From assembly GCA_963787415.1 (NCBI GenBank), contig CAWBCO010000003.1, forward strand, positions 992,001-1,056,000: a stretch of 64,000 nucleotides of DNA. The letters run 5' to 3'. Position numbers and translations under genes: made by a program. Shown in pieces: positions 8,922-18,252 of the stretch (the first letter of the stretch is position 1; each line of letters opens with the position of its first letter). Below the pieces are notes generated by a model. That model was not told the origin of the DNA, searched no databases, and saw nothing but the letters and a program-made list of their open reading frames with translations. This DNA comes from CAVUWL01 sp963787415. Its GTDB lineage: Bacteria; Actinomycetota; Thermoleophilia; Solirubrobacterales; 70-9.

Positions 8922-10202
8922 CTAAAGGGGCGGCTCCTCAGAGCCCAGGAGGATTCGCAGCAAGTGCATGGCGAGCAGCGCTGAGCGCTCGCGGATATCG
9001 CTGCGAGCGCCGGGTATCTGCGGATCACGGGCAAGGGCGGTGCCATCGGCAAGGCGGGCGTTCAGGCAGACGTAGCCGACCGGCTTTTGCTCACTGCCAC
9101 CCTGCGGCCCGGCGATCCCTGTGATCGAGACCGCCACGTCGGCTCCAAAGCGCTGCAGGGCACCGATAGCCATCGCCTCCGCGACCTCCGGGGAGACCGC
9201 TCCGTGGGCCGTGAGCAGCTCGCTGGGTACCCCCAGCAAGTCGATCTTTGCCTGGTTGGAATAGGCGATGACGCTGCCAGCCATGTAGTCAGATGCACCT
9301 GGACGATCGGTGATCCGCGCGGCCAGCAGCCCACCGCTACAGGACTCCGCCAATCCGAGTCGGTGCCCGGCAAGCAAACCCGCCACCTGGGAGTCGATCG
9401 TCTCGCCGTCGAGGCTGAACAGGTGGTGGGGGTGTCGGCTGCTGAGCGCCAGCTTCAGCGCCTCGGCCTCCGCGCTTGACTCCTCGCGGTAGCGAACGTC
9501 AATCTCAATCTCACCGCGACGCAGGCAGGTGGTGATCTCAAGGCCCGAGAGTCGGACTCCATCGGCCTCGATCTCGCGCAGGCTCTTGGCGATCTCAGAC
9601 TCAGGAATCGCAAACATCCGAACCGTGTATTGGCGAAGCGGCGTCGCCCGCGCGAGCACCTCCCTGAGGGCCGATGTGGCGAGCGCCGCGCTCCACATCG
9701 GCTGCAGCTCGCGAGGCGGTCCCGGTAAGACAACCACCGTGCAGTCGCCATTGGGAACGATGAGTCCTGGGGCGGTACCGATTGGATCGAGGGCGATGGC
9801 GCCCGCGGGGACCATCGCCTGCTTACGATTGGCGGCGCGAACGGCCTCCTGATCGAAGCTGAAACTGCGCGCAAAACTGCGCAGGATCGCGGCGATCTTT
9901 TCCTCCATCTGCTCGTCAAGCAGCAACTCGCGCCCGGCAAAGCGGGCGACCACCTCCGCGGTAAGGTCGTCGGCGGTCGGCCCCAGTCCGCCGGAGGTAA
10001 CGATCAAATCCATCGCCTCCCCAGCGAGGAAGACAAGCGCGGCCTCGAGATCGCTGGGACGATCACCGACGACAATGATGTGGGCGACGTCGACCCCCAG
10101 CTCCGCGAGACGTTCAGAAATCCACGGCCCGTTGCGATCGGCGATCCGCCCGGTGAGGACCTCGGTCCCGGTAACCACGATTCCGGCCCGAACCTCGGTC
10201 AC
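8922..10202 (-). CDS. cinA: CinA family protein (NMN amidohydrolase / ADP-ribose pyrophosphatase)
   Basis: 426 residues with both CinA modules. The N-terminal MoaB/MogA-like domain has TGTEVLTGRI, VTSGGLGPTADD and LPGPPREL. The C-terminal PncC-type amidohydrolase domain has LAESCSGGLLAARIT, GSVIAYSNQAK, and VSITGIAGPQGG. In characterised homologues the protein recycles NMN to nicotinic acid mononucleotide and removes toxic dinucleotides. The GTG start shares four bases (GTGA) with the rodZ stop, and recA follows, so transcription from the ftsK-rodZ side is likely coupled. Confidence 0.95.
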   Translation of the reverse strand: MTEVRAGIVVTGTEVLTGRIADRNGPWISERLAELGVDVAHIIVVGDRPSDLEAALVFLAGEAMDLIVTSGGLGPTADDLTAEVVARFAGRELLLDEQMEEKIAAILRSFARSFSFDQEAVRAANRKQAMVPAGAIALDPIGTAPGLIVPNGDCTVVVLPGPPRELQPMWSAALATSALREVLARATPLRQYTVRMFAIPESEIAKSLREIEADGVRLSGLEITTCLRRGEIEIDVRYREESSAEAEALKLALSSRHPHHLFSLDGETIDSQVAGLLAGHRLGLAESCSGGLLAARITDRPGASDYMAGSVIAYSNQAKIDLLGVPSELLTAHGAVSPEVAEAMAIGALQRFGADVAVSITGIAGPQGGSEQKPVGYVCLNARLADGTALARDPQIPGARSDIRERSALLAMHLLRILLGSEEPPL

Positions 10203-10957
10203 GAGCAGGACGGCCGCTGGCCTTCTGGGAGCGGCTGGAGGTGGCCCTTGGAGTCGATCGAATACCCAATCGGGTCAGACACGGTTGGAATGCTCGCCTT
10301 TTGTCCGTTGATAAGCATCGAGACTTCCCCGTTGCCGAATGAAACCGTGAAGCTACCGGAGTGAAAGGGGCCCTCCTGGGTTCCGGAGCCGAGAATCTGT
10401 CCGTTAATCAGCGGTTTTCCCGATCCGTCAAGGAGGCAGACCCAGACTTCGGCATTGGCAGTGAAGCGCACCGATACTCCGTGGTGGATCTTGGGCATCG
10501 CAGGGGCGCTGCGGTGCGGATGGGCCCCGGCGAGAACTCGGTGTTTGGGCGCATTGGTGCCGCCGTCGCCCCCCGTCGATAGCCCGATCACAACCAAGAC
10601 GGCAACCATGCCGGTTGTGACAAGGGCCGTCCAGGCCCGGGTGGAGAGTCGAGGGCGAGTTGGCGCCGCTCGGGTGCTGGAGACCGCTGGCTCCGCGCGC
10701 GGGACTCGGTCGCCGGCGAGGGGATCGGAGGCGCGCCGATACTCATCGGCCAGACGCTCGCCGTCAAGGCCGAGAAAGCCGGCGTAGGTGCGGATGAAAC
10801 TGCGCGTATAGGAACCGCCGGGCAGCACGTCCCACTCTTCGTTCTCCAACGCACGCAGGTAGCGAACCCGAATCTTGGTCGCCGCTTCGACTTCAGAGAG
10901 CTCGATTTTGCGCCGATTACGGGCCTCGCGCAGGGTGGATCCGATACTGCCGTTCAC
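10199..10957 (-). CDS. RodZ-like membrane-anchored helix-turn-helix protein
   Basis: 252 residues from the GTG at 10957, chosen because the HTH begins at once (GSTLREARNRRKIEL). Seen: an N-terminal HTH_25 Cro-type domain at about residues 4-70 (ATKIRVRYLRALENEEWDVLP and SYTRSFIRTYAGFLGLD), one membrane helix near residues 118-138, and a C-terminal DUF4115-like beta domain (VRFTANAEVWVCLLDGSG). RodZ homologues link MreB-type cytoskeleton and wall synthesis. The gene sits 46 bases downstream of ftsK and overlaps the cinA start by four bases. Whether it acts on cell shape here is inferred from the family. Confidence 0.8.
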   Translation of the reverse strand: MNGSIGSTLREARNRRKIELSEVEAATKIRVRYLRALENEEWDVLPGGSYTRSFIRTYAGFLGLDGERLADEYRRASDPLAGDRVPRAEPAVSSTRAAPTRPRLSTRAWTALVTTGMVAVLVVIGLSTGGDGGTNAPKHRVLAGAHPHRSAPAMPKIHHGVSVRFTANAEVWVCLLDGSGKPLINGQILGSGTQEGPFHSGSFTVSFGNGEVSMLINGQKASIPTVSDPIGYSIDSKGHLQPLPEGQRPSCS

Positions 10958-11003
10958 GCCCCTATTGTGGCCGTTTGACTCCTCGGGGAGGCGAGACCGC
11001 GAG

Positions 11004-13163
11004 CTAGGCGTCGTTGTCAGCCTCGACACCAACCGGGGGTGAGGCCGGGGCGGGGGAAATCGAGCCTCCCGGTCCAAGCACCCGATTGAGGTCGGCCTCC
11101 GTAATCAGGACCTGGCGTGGCTTGGAGCCCTCATAGCCAGAGATCACGCCGCGCCGCTCCAGCATGTCGATCAGCCTGCCCGCACGCGTGTAGCCGACTC
11201 GCAATCGGCGCTGGATCATCGAGACCGATGCGGTGTCGGTTTGGACTACCAGTCTGATCGCGTCGTCGAGCAGGTCGTCGCGATCGGGATCGAAATCCCC
11301 GTCGCTTCCCTCCTCGGGGAGCTCCTCGCGGGTCTCCAGCAGCTCAGCCTCAAATTCCGGCTCGCCCTGCTTGGCCCAGTGGTTGGTGATGCGGGCAATC
11401 TCATCCTCGGTGATGAAGGCTCCCTGTACCCGCTGGAGCTTTGAGGTTCCGGCCCCGCGGAAGAGCATGTCGCCCTGACCGAGCAGCGCCTCGGCCCCCC
11501 CCTGATCGAGAATCACCCTTGAATCGGTCTGTGAGGAGACAGCGAAGGCGATGCGGGCGGGGATGTTCACCTTGATGGTTCCGGTGATGATGTCGGTCGA
11601 GGGGCGTTGGGTCGCCAACACCAGGTGGATTCCCGTTGCCCGCGACTTCTGCGCCAGGCGGATGATCGAGTCCTCGACCTCAGAGGGCGCGACCATCATC
11701 AGGTCGGCGAGCTCGTCGATGACGCAGAGGATGTGGGGCAACGGCGCCTCACCCGCTTTGGCTCGGGCGCGATTGAGCTCGCCAAGGTTGCGACAACGTG
11801 CCTGACCCATGATCCCGTAGCGGCTCTCCATCTCACCGATCAGGTTTGCCAGCACGTTTGCCGCCAGGCGTGGAGATGTAACCACCGGGGTCAGCAGATG
11901 CGGGATGTGCTCATAGTGGTTGAGCTCGACTTGCTTGGGGTCGACGAGCACTAGGCGTACCTCATTTGGCGATGCCTGCATCAGGATCGAGGAGAGAATC
12001 GCGTTGACGCATCCGGACTTGCCCGAACCGGTGGTGCCGGCCACCAGCACGTGGGGCATCTTGGCCAGATCGGTCCACACCGGATTTCCGTCGATACCTT
12101 TACCGAGCCAGGCGACCAATGGCGAGGTCTTCTCCGGGCGTCCGGCGTAGATGTCGCCGAGGCGAACGATCCGCCTTCGCGTGTTGGGCACCTCGACCCC
12201 GACCGCCTGCTTTCCGGGAATTGGAGCGAGGATCCGGATGTCGGTCGAGGCCAGCGAGTAGGCGAGGTCGTTGGCGAGCTCGGTCACTTTCTTCACCTTG
12301 ATCCCAGGGGCAAGGCGAAGCTCAAAGCGCGAGACGTGAGGTCCGCTGACAACGCCGACGATCCTCGCCTCGACGCCGAAGTGACCAAGAGTTTCGACCA
12401 GTTTGCGACCAATCACTTCGTGGTCGCGCGGGTCTGGTCCCTTATCTCCCTTGCCCTTCTCAAGCACCTTTGCCGGCGGTGGGCGGTAATCGATTTCCTC
12501 CGACATAGTGACTCCGCGTGGATTGCCCATTGGTGTCAGTAGCTGGGCTTGGGGGGAGTCGGTCAGGGCCGCCCCCGGATCGGCTCCGGCGGAGGATTCG
12601 AGGTCATCGAGCTCCTGGTTGAAGTCCTGGGTGGCAGCCTCTGAATCCTCATCGACCTGATCCTCCACCAGCGCCACGGTCGGCTCGAACTGATCGGCCT
12701 CGGGGTAGGTGCTCATCACATCGGTCGGACCGTCCTCGGTGTCAGCTGCCAAGGTCCTCTCCTTGTGGCGGCCCTCTCGGCTCTTAACCACCGTCTCAGC
12801 CACGCCGCGGCCGCCGAGAAAGACCCGCCGGCCGCCGCGGCCAAATCCGCGAGCCAGCGCCGAGATCGATGCCCCCGTTATAAGCACCGCCCCGATGAGG
12901 AGGATCAAGGTGGTGAATATTCGTGATCCCACCCCACCAACGAGGTAGTCAAGCGCCGTCTTCACCCCATAGCCAAGCTTGCCGCCGTTCCAGCCAAAGA
13001 AGAGGACAAAAACGAGGTAGACGCCAAAGGCAATTAAGAAGAGGCCGATCAGGTCGAGGTGGCGCTGCTCCAACCCTCCCCAGGCACGTGGCCTGGGGAT
13101 ACGCGGTTTTGACCTTGCCTTGGAGCGGCGTGCCGACTTGGCGCGCTTTTGACGCACGAACAT
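11004..13163 (-). CDS. ftsK: DNA translocase FtsK/SpoIIIE
   Basis: About 719 residues. A basic N-terminus precedes roughly three hydrophobic segments (residues 38-108), then an acidic linker, then the motor: GIEVPNTRR-type alpha/beta domain, Walker A GTTGSGKSGC near residue 380, LVDPKQVEL and CVIDELADLM (Walker B). A C-terminal gamma winged-helix domain (SVSMIQRRLRVGYTRAGRLID) reads polar DNA motifs. FtsK pumps chromosome ends through the closing septum. The start is ATG at 13163, with GTG at 13169 also possible. It diverges from the response regulator gene over about 200 bases. Confidence 0.95.
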   Translation of the reverse strand: MFVRQKRAKSARRSKARSKPRIPRPRAWGGLEQRHLDLIGLFLIAFGVYLVFVLFFGWNGGKLGYGVKTALDYLVGGVGSRIFTTLILLIGAVLITGASISALARGFGRGGRRVFLGGRGVAETVVKSREGRHKERTLAADTEDGPTDVMSTYPEADQFEPTVALVEDQVDEDSEAATQDFNQELDDLESSAGADPGAALTDSPQAQLLTPMGNPRGVTMSEEIDYRPPPAKVLEKGKGDKGPDPRDHEVIGRKLVETLGHFGVEARIVGVVSGPHVSRFELRLAPGIKVKKVTELANDLAYSLASTDIRILAPIPGKQAVGVEVPNTRRRIVRLGDIYAGRPEKTSPLVAWLGKGIDGNPVWTDLAKMPHVLVAGTTGSGKSGCVNAILSSILMQASPNEVRLVLVDPKQVELNHYEHIPHLLTPVVTSPRLAANVLANLIGEMESRYGIMGQARCRNLGELNRARAKAGEAPLPHILCVIDELADLMMVAPSEVEDSIIRLAQKSRATGIHLVLATQRPSTDIITGTIKVNIPARIAFAVSSQTDSRVILDQGGAEALLGQGDMLFRGAGTSKLQRVQGAFITEDEIARITNHWAKQGEPEFEAELLETREELPEEGSDGDFDPDRDDLLDDAIRLVVQTDTASVSMIQRRLRVGYTRAGRLIDMLERRGVISGYEGSKPRQVLITEADLNRVLGPGGSISPAPASPPVGVEADNDA

Positions 13164-13169
13164 GGCCAC

Positions 13170-13365
13170 ACGCTTCGACGCCTGCAGCCGCTCCCCTGCG
13201 CCCTCGGAGCAGAGCGAGGCTGGCGCCGGCTTGGTCTAGTTTTTGCACCGCCGCCTCGCCGCTAGGCGCGAGTCGCCTGATCAGAGCCTGTGTGCTCAAA
13301 TGCAAAGCCCTAAATTCAGGCTAAAACCACCCAGGGCAGGGGCTGCGGCGGGCTAACATCGATGA
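13170..13365. promoter_or_regulatory. Divergent promoter region between ftsK and a two-component operon
   Basis: About 200 bases separate the minus-strand ftsK start from the plus-strand response regulator ATG at 13366, so promoters for both must lie here. A TAACAT hexamer at 13354-13359 is spaced like a -10 box for a transcript starting at or very near the ATG, and no Shine-Dalgarno sequence precedes that ATG. A leaderless mRNA is therefore plausible for the response regulator. No -35 match is seen. Confidence 0.35.
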
Positions 13366-14058
13366 ATGCTGACAAATAGTGAACCCGCGAGCGGGCGCGT
13401 TTTGGTGGTCGAGGATGACACCGACATTGCCGACGTCTTGCGCCGCTCACTGCGCAACGAGGGCTATGAGGTGCGGACCTCGGCCGACGGCGTCGAGGCC
13501 CTTGACGTGGCCGCCGGCTTCATCCCCGACCTGGTCGTCCTTGACCTCGGTCTTCCGCGTCTTGATGGGGTTGAGGTTTGCAGACAGCTGCGGGCCGATG
13601 GCGACGTTCCGATTCTGATGCTGACCGCTCGTGCCCAGACCGAGGATCGGGTCACCGGCCTTGACAGTGGTGCCGATGACTATCTGGTCAAGCCGTTTGA
13701 GCGCCAGGAGTTGCTGGCCCGGATCCGGGCCCTTCTGCGGCGACGCCCGCCGCGCGGGGCTGCCTCGATTGCGGTAGCCGACCTCCTGCTCAACCCAGAC
13801 ACCCGCGAGGTTAGTCGTGGCAAGCGCGAGATCGAGTTGACTAATCGCGAGTTCGAGCTGCTTGAGTACCTGATGCGAAACCAACGCCTCGTGGTTTCTC
13901 GCGAGCGGCTCCTCGATGAGGTTTGGGGCTATGACCCAATGGCGGCGACCAACACGATCGACGTCTTCATCTCCAACCTGCGGCGAAAGCTAGAGGCGGG
14001 GGGTGAGCCACGGCTGCTTCATACCAAACGCGGCGCCGGCTACGTGCTCAAGGAGTAG
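13366..14058 (+). CDS. OmpR/PhoB-family response regulator
   Basis: 230 residues: a receiver domain with VVEDD acidic pocket, phospho-acceptor Asp near residue 60 (VVLDLGLPRLDG), conserved Thr (MLTARAQ) and Lys (DDYLVKPF), then a C-terminal winged-helix domain (LTNREFELLEYLMRN, FISNLRRKLE, RGAGYVLKE) typical of OmpR/PhoB. It lies 2 bases ahead of its histidine kinase. The layout resembles actinobacterial MprAB/TcrY-type envelope-stress systems, but the stimulus and regulon cannot be read from sequence. Confidence 0.94.
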   Translation: MLTNSEPASGRVLVVEDDTDIADVLRRSLRNEGYEVRTSADGVEALDVAAGFIPDLVVLDLGLPRLDGVEVCRQLRADGDVPILMLTARAQTEDRVTGLDSGADDYLVKPFERQELLARIRALLRRRPPRGAASIAVADLLLNPDTREVSRGKREIELTNREFELLEYLMRNQRLVVSRERLLDEVWGYDPMAATNTIDVFISNLRRKLEAGGEPRLLHTKRGAGYVLKE

Positions 14059-14060
14059 GC

Positions 14061-15527
14061 ATGTTCGTGCGCGCTGAGCGCGGCGCCGCGCCGCGCCGCA
14101 GCTGGCGCCCGGGCAGCTGGCCTGTGCGCTGGCGCCTGGCGGGAGCTTCGGCGGGTCTGACCCTGGGAATCCTGATCGTCTTCGCAGTCGTGATCGGCAA
14201 TCTGGCCGCCGAACGCGTGCGCAGCGACTTCAACCGTGAGCTCCGGGCCGGCGCCTCTACCCTTGCCTCAAACACGCGGATCTTTCCGACACCGATCGGC
14301 TTCCCCGAGGTGCAGAGCCCTCGGCTTCGCGATTACTCACTTTCAACTGACGCGACCTCCCGAGTGCTGAGTCGAAACGGCGAAGTCCTTGAATCGTGGC
14401 CGCGGCACGCTCAGAGCCTCGGCCCCGTGAGCTCGGGAATCAGCGAACAGGGCTCTTTGCGCGTTGCGGCGGCGGCGGTCCTTGATCCAAGCGGAACCGT
14501 GGTCGGCTACGTCCAGTACGCGCGTAGTGAGGAGGAAATCGATGCCACCGTCAACCGGCTCTGGCTGCTGATCGCCGCCGGTGTTTTGGGTGGCACCCTG
14601 CTTGCCAGTCTCTCGGGGCTGGCGATCGCCAGCCGGGCGATGCGCCCGATCGCCTCGCTCACCACCACCGCTCGTGAGATTGCCGACACTCGCGACCCTT
14701 CCCGCAACATGCCCCAACCAAGGGCTGACGATGAGATTGGAGAGCTCGCTCGCACCCTGGAGCAGATGCTGCGCTCGCTTGATGCGGCACGGGCAGAGCG
14801 TGAGGGCGCGATGCAAAAACAGCGAGAGTTCGTCGCCGATGCCTCTCACGAGTTACGGACTCCTTTGACCAGTGTTCTCGCCAACCTCGAGTTGCTGCAG
14901 TCCTCACTGCAGGCCTCCGGTCACGGCGAAGACCGCGAAATGATCGATTCGGCGCTGCGCTCATCGCGGCGGATGAGCCGACTGGTTGGCGACTTGCTTT
15001 TGCTCGCTCGCGCCGACGCCGGTCGGATCGGCGAGCGCCGCAACTGTGATTTCGCCGAGATCGCGGGCAACGCCGCGGTCGAGGTCGCCCCGGTGATGGG
15101 TGATCGTGAGCTGAGCATCGATAACGGACGCCCATTCGAGGTCGAGGGCAATCCCGATGAGCTCCATCGGATGGTGGTCAACCTGCTCGACAATGCGGTC
15201 CACCACACCCCACCGGGCTCGCGCATTGAGCTGCGCCTGCGCGCGAGCGGTGAGAGCGTTTTGCTCGAAGTTTTCGATGACGGCCCGGGGATTCCGGTCG
15301 AGCTGCGCGAGCAGATATTCGATCGCTTCGTTCGCGGCGTGGGACCCGCCGACGTTGCCAGCGGACCCGGTACCGGGCTTGGCCTTGCGATTGTGCGATC
15401 GGTCGCGATCTCTCACGGAGGCTCGGTGGAGGCAGCTGAATCGGAGCTGGGAGGGGCGATGTTTCGCGTTCGCCTGCCGCTGGTCAAGTCTGAGCCCTTG
15501 ATTAGCAGGCCTTTAGAGGCGCTTTAA
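14061..15527 (+). CDS. HAMP-domain sensor histidine kinase
   Basis: 488 residues. Two membrane helices at about residues 26-49 and 168-190 enclose an extracytoplasmic sensor loop of about 115 residues. A HAMP linker follows, then a HisKA domain with the phospho-acceptor His263 in DASHELRTPLTS, then a HATPase_c domain with N box (LLDNAVHHTP), G1 (DDGPGI), F (IFDRFVRG) and G2 (GTGLGLAIV). It is the partner of the OmpR-type regulator 2 bases upstream. A strong terminator closes the operon. Confidence 0.95.
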   Translation: MFVRAERGAAPRRSWRPGSWPVRWRLAGASAGLTLGILIVFAVVIGNLAAERVRSDFNRELRAGASTLASNTRIFPTPIGFPEVQSPRLRDYSLSTDATSRVLSRNGEVLESWPRHAQSLGPVSSGISEQGSLRVAAAAVLDPSGTVVGYVQYARSEEEIDATVNRLWLLIAAGVLGGTLLASLSGLAIASRAMRPIASLTTTAREIADTRDPSRNMPQPRADDEIGELARTLEQMLRSLDAARAEREGAMQKQREFVADASHELRTPLTSVLANLELLQSSLQASGHGEDREMIDSALRSSRRMSRLVGDLLLLARADAGRIGERRNCDFAEIAGNAAVEVAPVMGDRELSIDNGRPFEVEGNPDELHRMVVNLLDNAVHHTPPGSRIELRLRASGESVLLEVFDDGPGIPVELREQIFDRFVRGVGPADVASGPGTGLGLAIVRSVAISHGGSVEAAESELGGAMFRVRLPLVKSEPLISRPLEAL

Positions 15528-15610
15528 ACCGCCGCCCTAGTTTCAGCAATGGACGAGACACACGAGCCCGCCGGGGATCTCCCCAACACCGCCCCGGCGG
15601 GTTCGATTTT

Positions 15611-15654
15611 GCCGCCGGGCCCTCCCCCTCCCTTTGGGCCCGGCGGCTTTTTTT
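15611..15654. terminator. Rho-independent terminator closing the two-component operon
   Basis: A perfect 12-bp stem (GCCGCCGGGCCC with GGGCCCGGCGGC) encloses a 13-base pyrimidine loop and is followed on the plus strand by seven T. It lies 84 bases after the histidine kinase stop. The T run overlaps the stop codon of the convergent rnj gene, so the same stem also forms at the 3' end of rnj transcripts, though without a U run on that side. Confidence 0.9.
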
Positions 15655-17317
15655 AGACCTCGACCACCACGGGGAGAACCATCGGGCGGCGCTTCAACCG
15701 CTCATAGACAAGCTTGGCGACCGCATCGTGGAGGTCTTCTTGGATCAGGGGAAGCTCCCGCGTGCCGGCTTTGGCGGCGTCCTCCAGGGAGTCTTCGATC
15801 ACGTCGCGCAGCTCTTCGACCAGGGCATCGGCCTCATCGAGGAAAGCCACCCCCCGAAAAATCACCTCCGGATCGGCGACGACACTGCCGTCATCGGAGG
15901 CAATCGTGGCGACCACGATGAAGATGCCATCGGCTGAGATTTCGCGTCGATCGCGAAGGGCGACATCATTGGGGTCGCCGATGTCGACCCCATCGACAAA
16001 GATCGTGCCCGCGTGGGCGTCCTCTCCAAAGCGGGCTCCACTGTGGTCGAACTCAAGCGGTATCCCGTTTCGGCCCTGAAAGACGCGATCGCGGTCGATG
16101 CCCACCGAGTGGGCCAACTCGGCGTGGAGGCGCAGACGCTTGTGGTCGCCGTGCACGGGAAGCACGTACTGGGGTTTGGTCAGGTTGATCATCAACTTGA
16201 GCTCCTCCTGCCAGCCGTGACCGGAGGCATGGATCGGGGCATCTTTGGCGGTCACCACAGTTGCGCCGATCTCATAGATTCGGTCGATCGTCTCGTTGAC
16301 AGCCCGCTCGTTGCCGGGGACCGGGGTGGCGGAAAAGACGACCGTGTCGCCGGAGTGAAGCTCGACGTCTCGATGGTCGTTGTTCGCCATCCGCCGCAGA
16401 GCCGAGAGCGGCTCTCCCTGACTGCCGGTTGAGATCACAACCACCTTCTCGTCGGGAAAGTTGTTGATCTCGCGGGGCTGGATGAAGAGTCCTGGAGGCG
16501 CTTCGGCCATCCCGAGGTTGGAGGCGATGCTGAAATTCTTGCGCATCGAGCGACCGACCAGAGCTACTCGGCGTTCGAGTTTCATCGCGGCGTCGATCAC
16601 CTGCTGCACCCGGTGAATGTTTGAGGCAAAGGAGGTGACCACGATTCTTCCCTCACAAGCTCCGAAGGTCTCCAAAAGCGCGGGGCCGACGCTTGACTCC
16701 GACGGGGCGATCCCGGGTCGGTCGGCATTTGTCGAGTCACCACAGAGAAGCAACAGCCCCTCCCGTCCGACCTCGGCCAAGCGCGAGATGTCGGCCGGGC
16801 GACCGTCGACGGGCGTCTGGTCAAACTTATAGTCGCCGGTGAGCAGCACCGAGCCAAGCTCGGTGCCGATCAATACGGCGCGCATGTCGGGGATCGAGTG
16901 CGAGAGGTGGATCAGCTCAAGCCCGAAGGGTCCGAGCTGAACCTGCTCGCCGGCGGGAAGCTCCTCAAGCGGCGCCTTGGAGAGCTTGTGCTCGTCGAGC
17001 TTGGAGCGCACCATTCCGATCGTCAGCAGACCACCGTAGATCACCGGTGGCTGACCGATCTCGCGCAAAACGTAGGGAAGCGCTCCGACATGGTCCTCGT
17101 GGCCATGGGTGAGAACGATCGCCTCAATGTCATCGGCGCGCTCTCGCAGGTAGGAGAAATCGGGCAGGACCAGATCAATTCCCGGCATCTCTGAGGTGGG
17201 AAACATCAAGCCGGTGTCGACGACGATGATCCGTCCGTCGTATTCGACCACGGTCATGTTCTTGCCGATCTCTCCGAGACCGCCGAGGGGCAATACACGA
17301 AGCGTTTTGTTTGCCAT
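15653..17317 (-). CDS. rnj: Ribonuclease J
   Basis: 554 residues of the beta-CASP metallo-beta-lactamase family, acting as 5'-3' exoribonuclease and endonuclease in mRNA decay and rRNA maturation. Seen: LPLGGLGEIGKNM at the N-terminus, the metal motif THGHEDHVGALPY, LTGDYKFDQTP, CGDSTNA, the beta-CASP motif VVTSFASNIHRVQQ, ISTGSQGEP, and HASGHGWQEEL. Length matches RNase J1/J2. It lies 32 bases downstream of dapA, a pairing common in actinobacteria. Confidence 0.96.
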   Translation of the reverse strand: MANKTLRVLPLGGLGEIGKNMTVVEYDGRIIVVDTGLMFPTSEMPGIDLVLPDFSYLRERADDIEAIVLTHGHEDHVGALPYVLREIGQPPVIYGGLLTIGMVRSKLDEHKLSKAPLEELPAGEQVQLGPFGLELIHLSHSIPDMRAVLIGTELGSVLLTGDYKFDQTPVDGRPADISRLAEVGREGLLLLCGDSTNADRPGIAPSESSVGPALLETFGACEGRIVVTSFASNIHRVQQVIDAAMKLERRVALVGRSMRKNFSIASNLGMAEAPPGLFIQPREINNFPDEKVVVISTGSQGEPLSALRRMANNDHRDVELHSGDTVVFSATPVPGNERAVNETIDRIYEIGATVVTAKDAPIHASGHGWQEELKLMINLTKPQYVLPVHGDHKRLRLHAELAHSVGIDRDRVFQGRNGIPLEFDHSGARFGEDAHAGTIFVDGVDIGDPNDVALRDRREISADGIFIVVATIASDDGSVVADPEVIFRGVAFLDEADALVEELRDVIEDSLEDAAKAGTRELPLIQEDLHDAVAKLVYERLKRRPMVLPVVVEV

Positions 17318-17349
17318 TAACCGATCGCTTTCTTACTCGGACCAGATAC

Positions 17350-18225
17350 CTAGATCGAGACAGGCGCCCCGACGCTCTGCAGGGCGGTCTTGACCGCCTC
17401 CCGCTGCGCCGCGTCGACGGGCACCAGGGGTAGACGCAGGCGCCCGGAGGGGATCAGCCCGACCATCTCAAGCGCCGCCTTGATCGGGATCGGATTGGTC
17501 GTCACCGCAAGCGCTTGGTAGAGCGGTCGCAGGCCGGAATCGATTTCCCTAGCCCGCTGCAGATCCCCCCCCTTGGCCGCATCCCAGATCTCGCGCATGC
17601 GCCCCCCGACGACGTGGGAGGCGACCAGGATCCCACCCGCGCCACCGAATTCAAGCGTCGCCAGGAATGCGTCATCGTTGCCGGCCAACACAGCCAGCCC
17701 CTCGATTGGGCCGAGCTCGTCGTTATTGGCCTGCTTGACCGCGACCACGCTCTCGATCGAGGAGAGCTCGCTTAGGAAGGAAGGCTCCATATTGATCACC
17801 ACTCGCGAGGGAATGTTGTAGAGCACGAGGGGCAGCTCCGGCGCCGCCTCGGAGACCGCCTCAAAATGGGCTCGTAGGCCCGCCTTGTTGGGCTTGTTGT
17901 AGTAAGGAGCGACGATCAGCGCAGCGTCGGCACCCGCCGCCGCTGCTGCCTTGGTCAGCTCGCAAGAGTGGCGGGTGTCATTCGTACCGGTGCCACAGAT
18001 CACCGTCGCCTCTGAGCCGATCTCCTCGACGATCGCACTCAGAAGGGAGATCTGCTCGACATCGGTCAGCGTCGCCGCCTCACCAGTGGAGCCAGCTACA
18101 ACCACTCCGTGGGAGCCGTGTTCAATCAACTCGACGGCGAGTGCACGGGCCGCGGCCTCATCGACCCCACCGGCCTCATCGAATGGCGTAGCCATCGCCG
18201 TCATCACGCCCTGGATTGCCGTCAC
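17350..18225 (-). CDS. dapA: 4-hydroxy-tetrahydrodipicolinate synthase DapA
   Basis: DapA condenses pyruvate with aspartate semialdehyde, the first committed step to DAP and lysine. 291 residues from a GTG at 18225. Seen: VVAGSTGEAATL, CGTGTNDT, the catalytic tyrosine in LYNIPSRVVINM and the Schiff-base lysine in VVAVKQAN. It follows dapB by 27 bases, so the two early pathway genes are expressed together, with rnj downstream. Confidence 0.96.
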   Translation of the reverse strand: MTAIQGVMTAMATPFDEAGGVDEAAARALAVELIEHGSHGVVVAGSTGEAATLTDVEQISLLSAIVEEIGSEATVICGTGTNDTRHSCELTKAAAAAGADAALIVAPYYNKPNKAGLRAHFEAVSEAAPELPLVLYNIPSRVVINMEPSFLSELSSIESVVAVKQANNDELGPIEGLAVLAGNDDAFLATLEFGGAGGILVASHVVGGRMREIWDAAKGGDLQRAREIDSGLRPLYQALAVTTNPIPIKAALEMVGLIPSGRLRLPLVPVDAAQREAVKTALQSVGAPVSI

Positions 18226-18252
18226 TGAGGTCAGGGTAGCCGCTCCAGCTCT

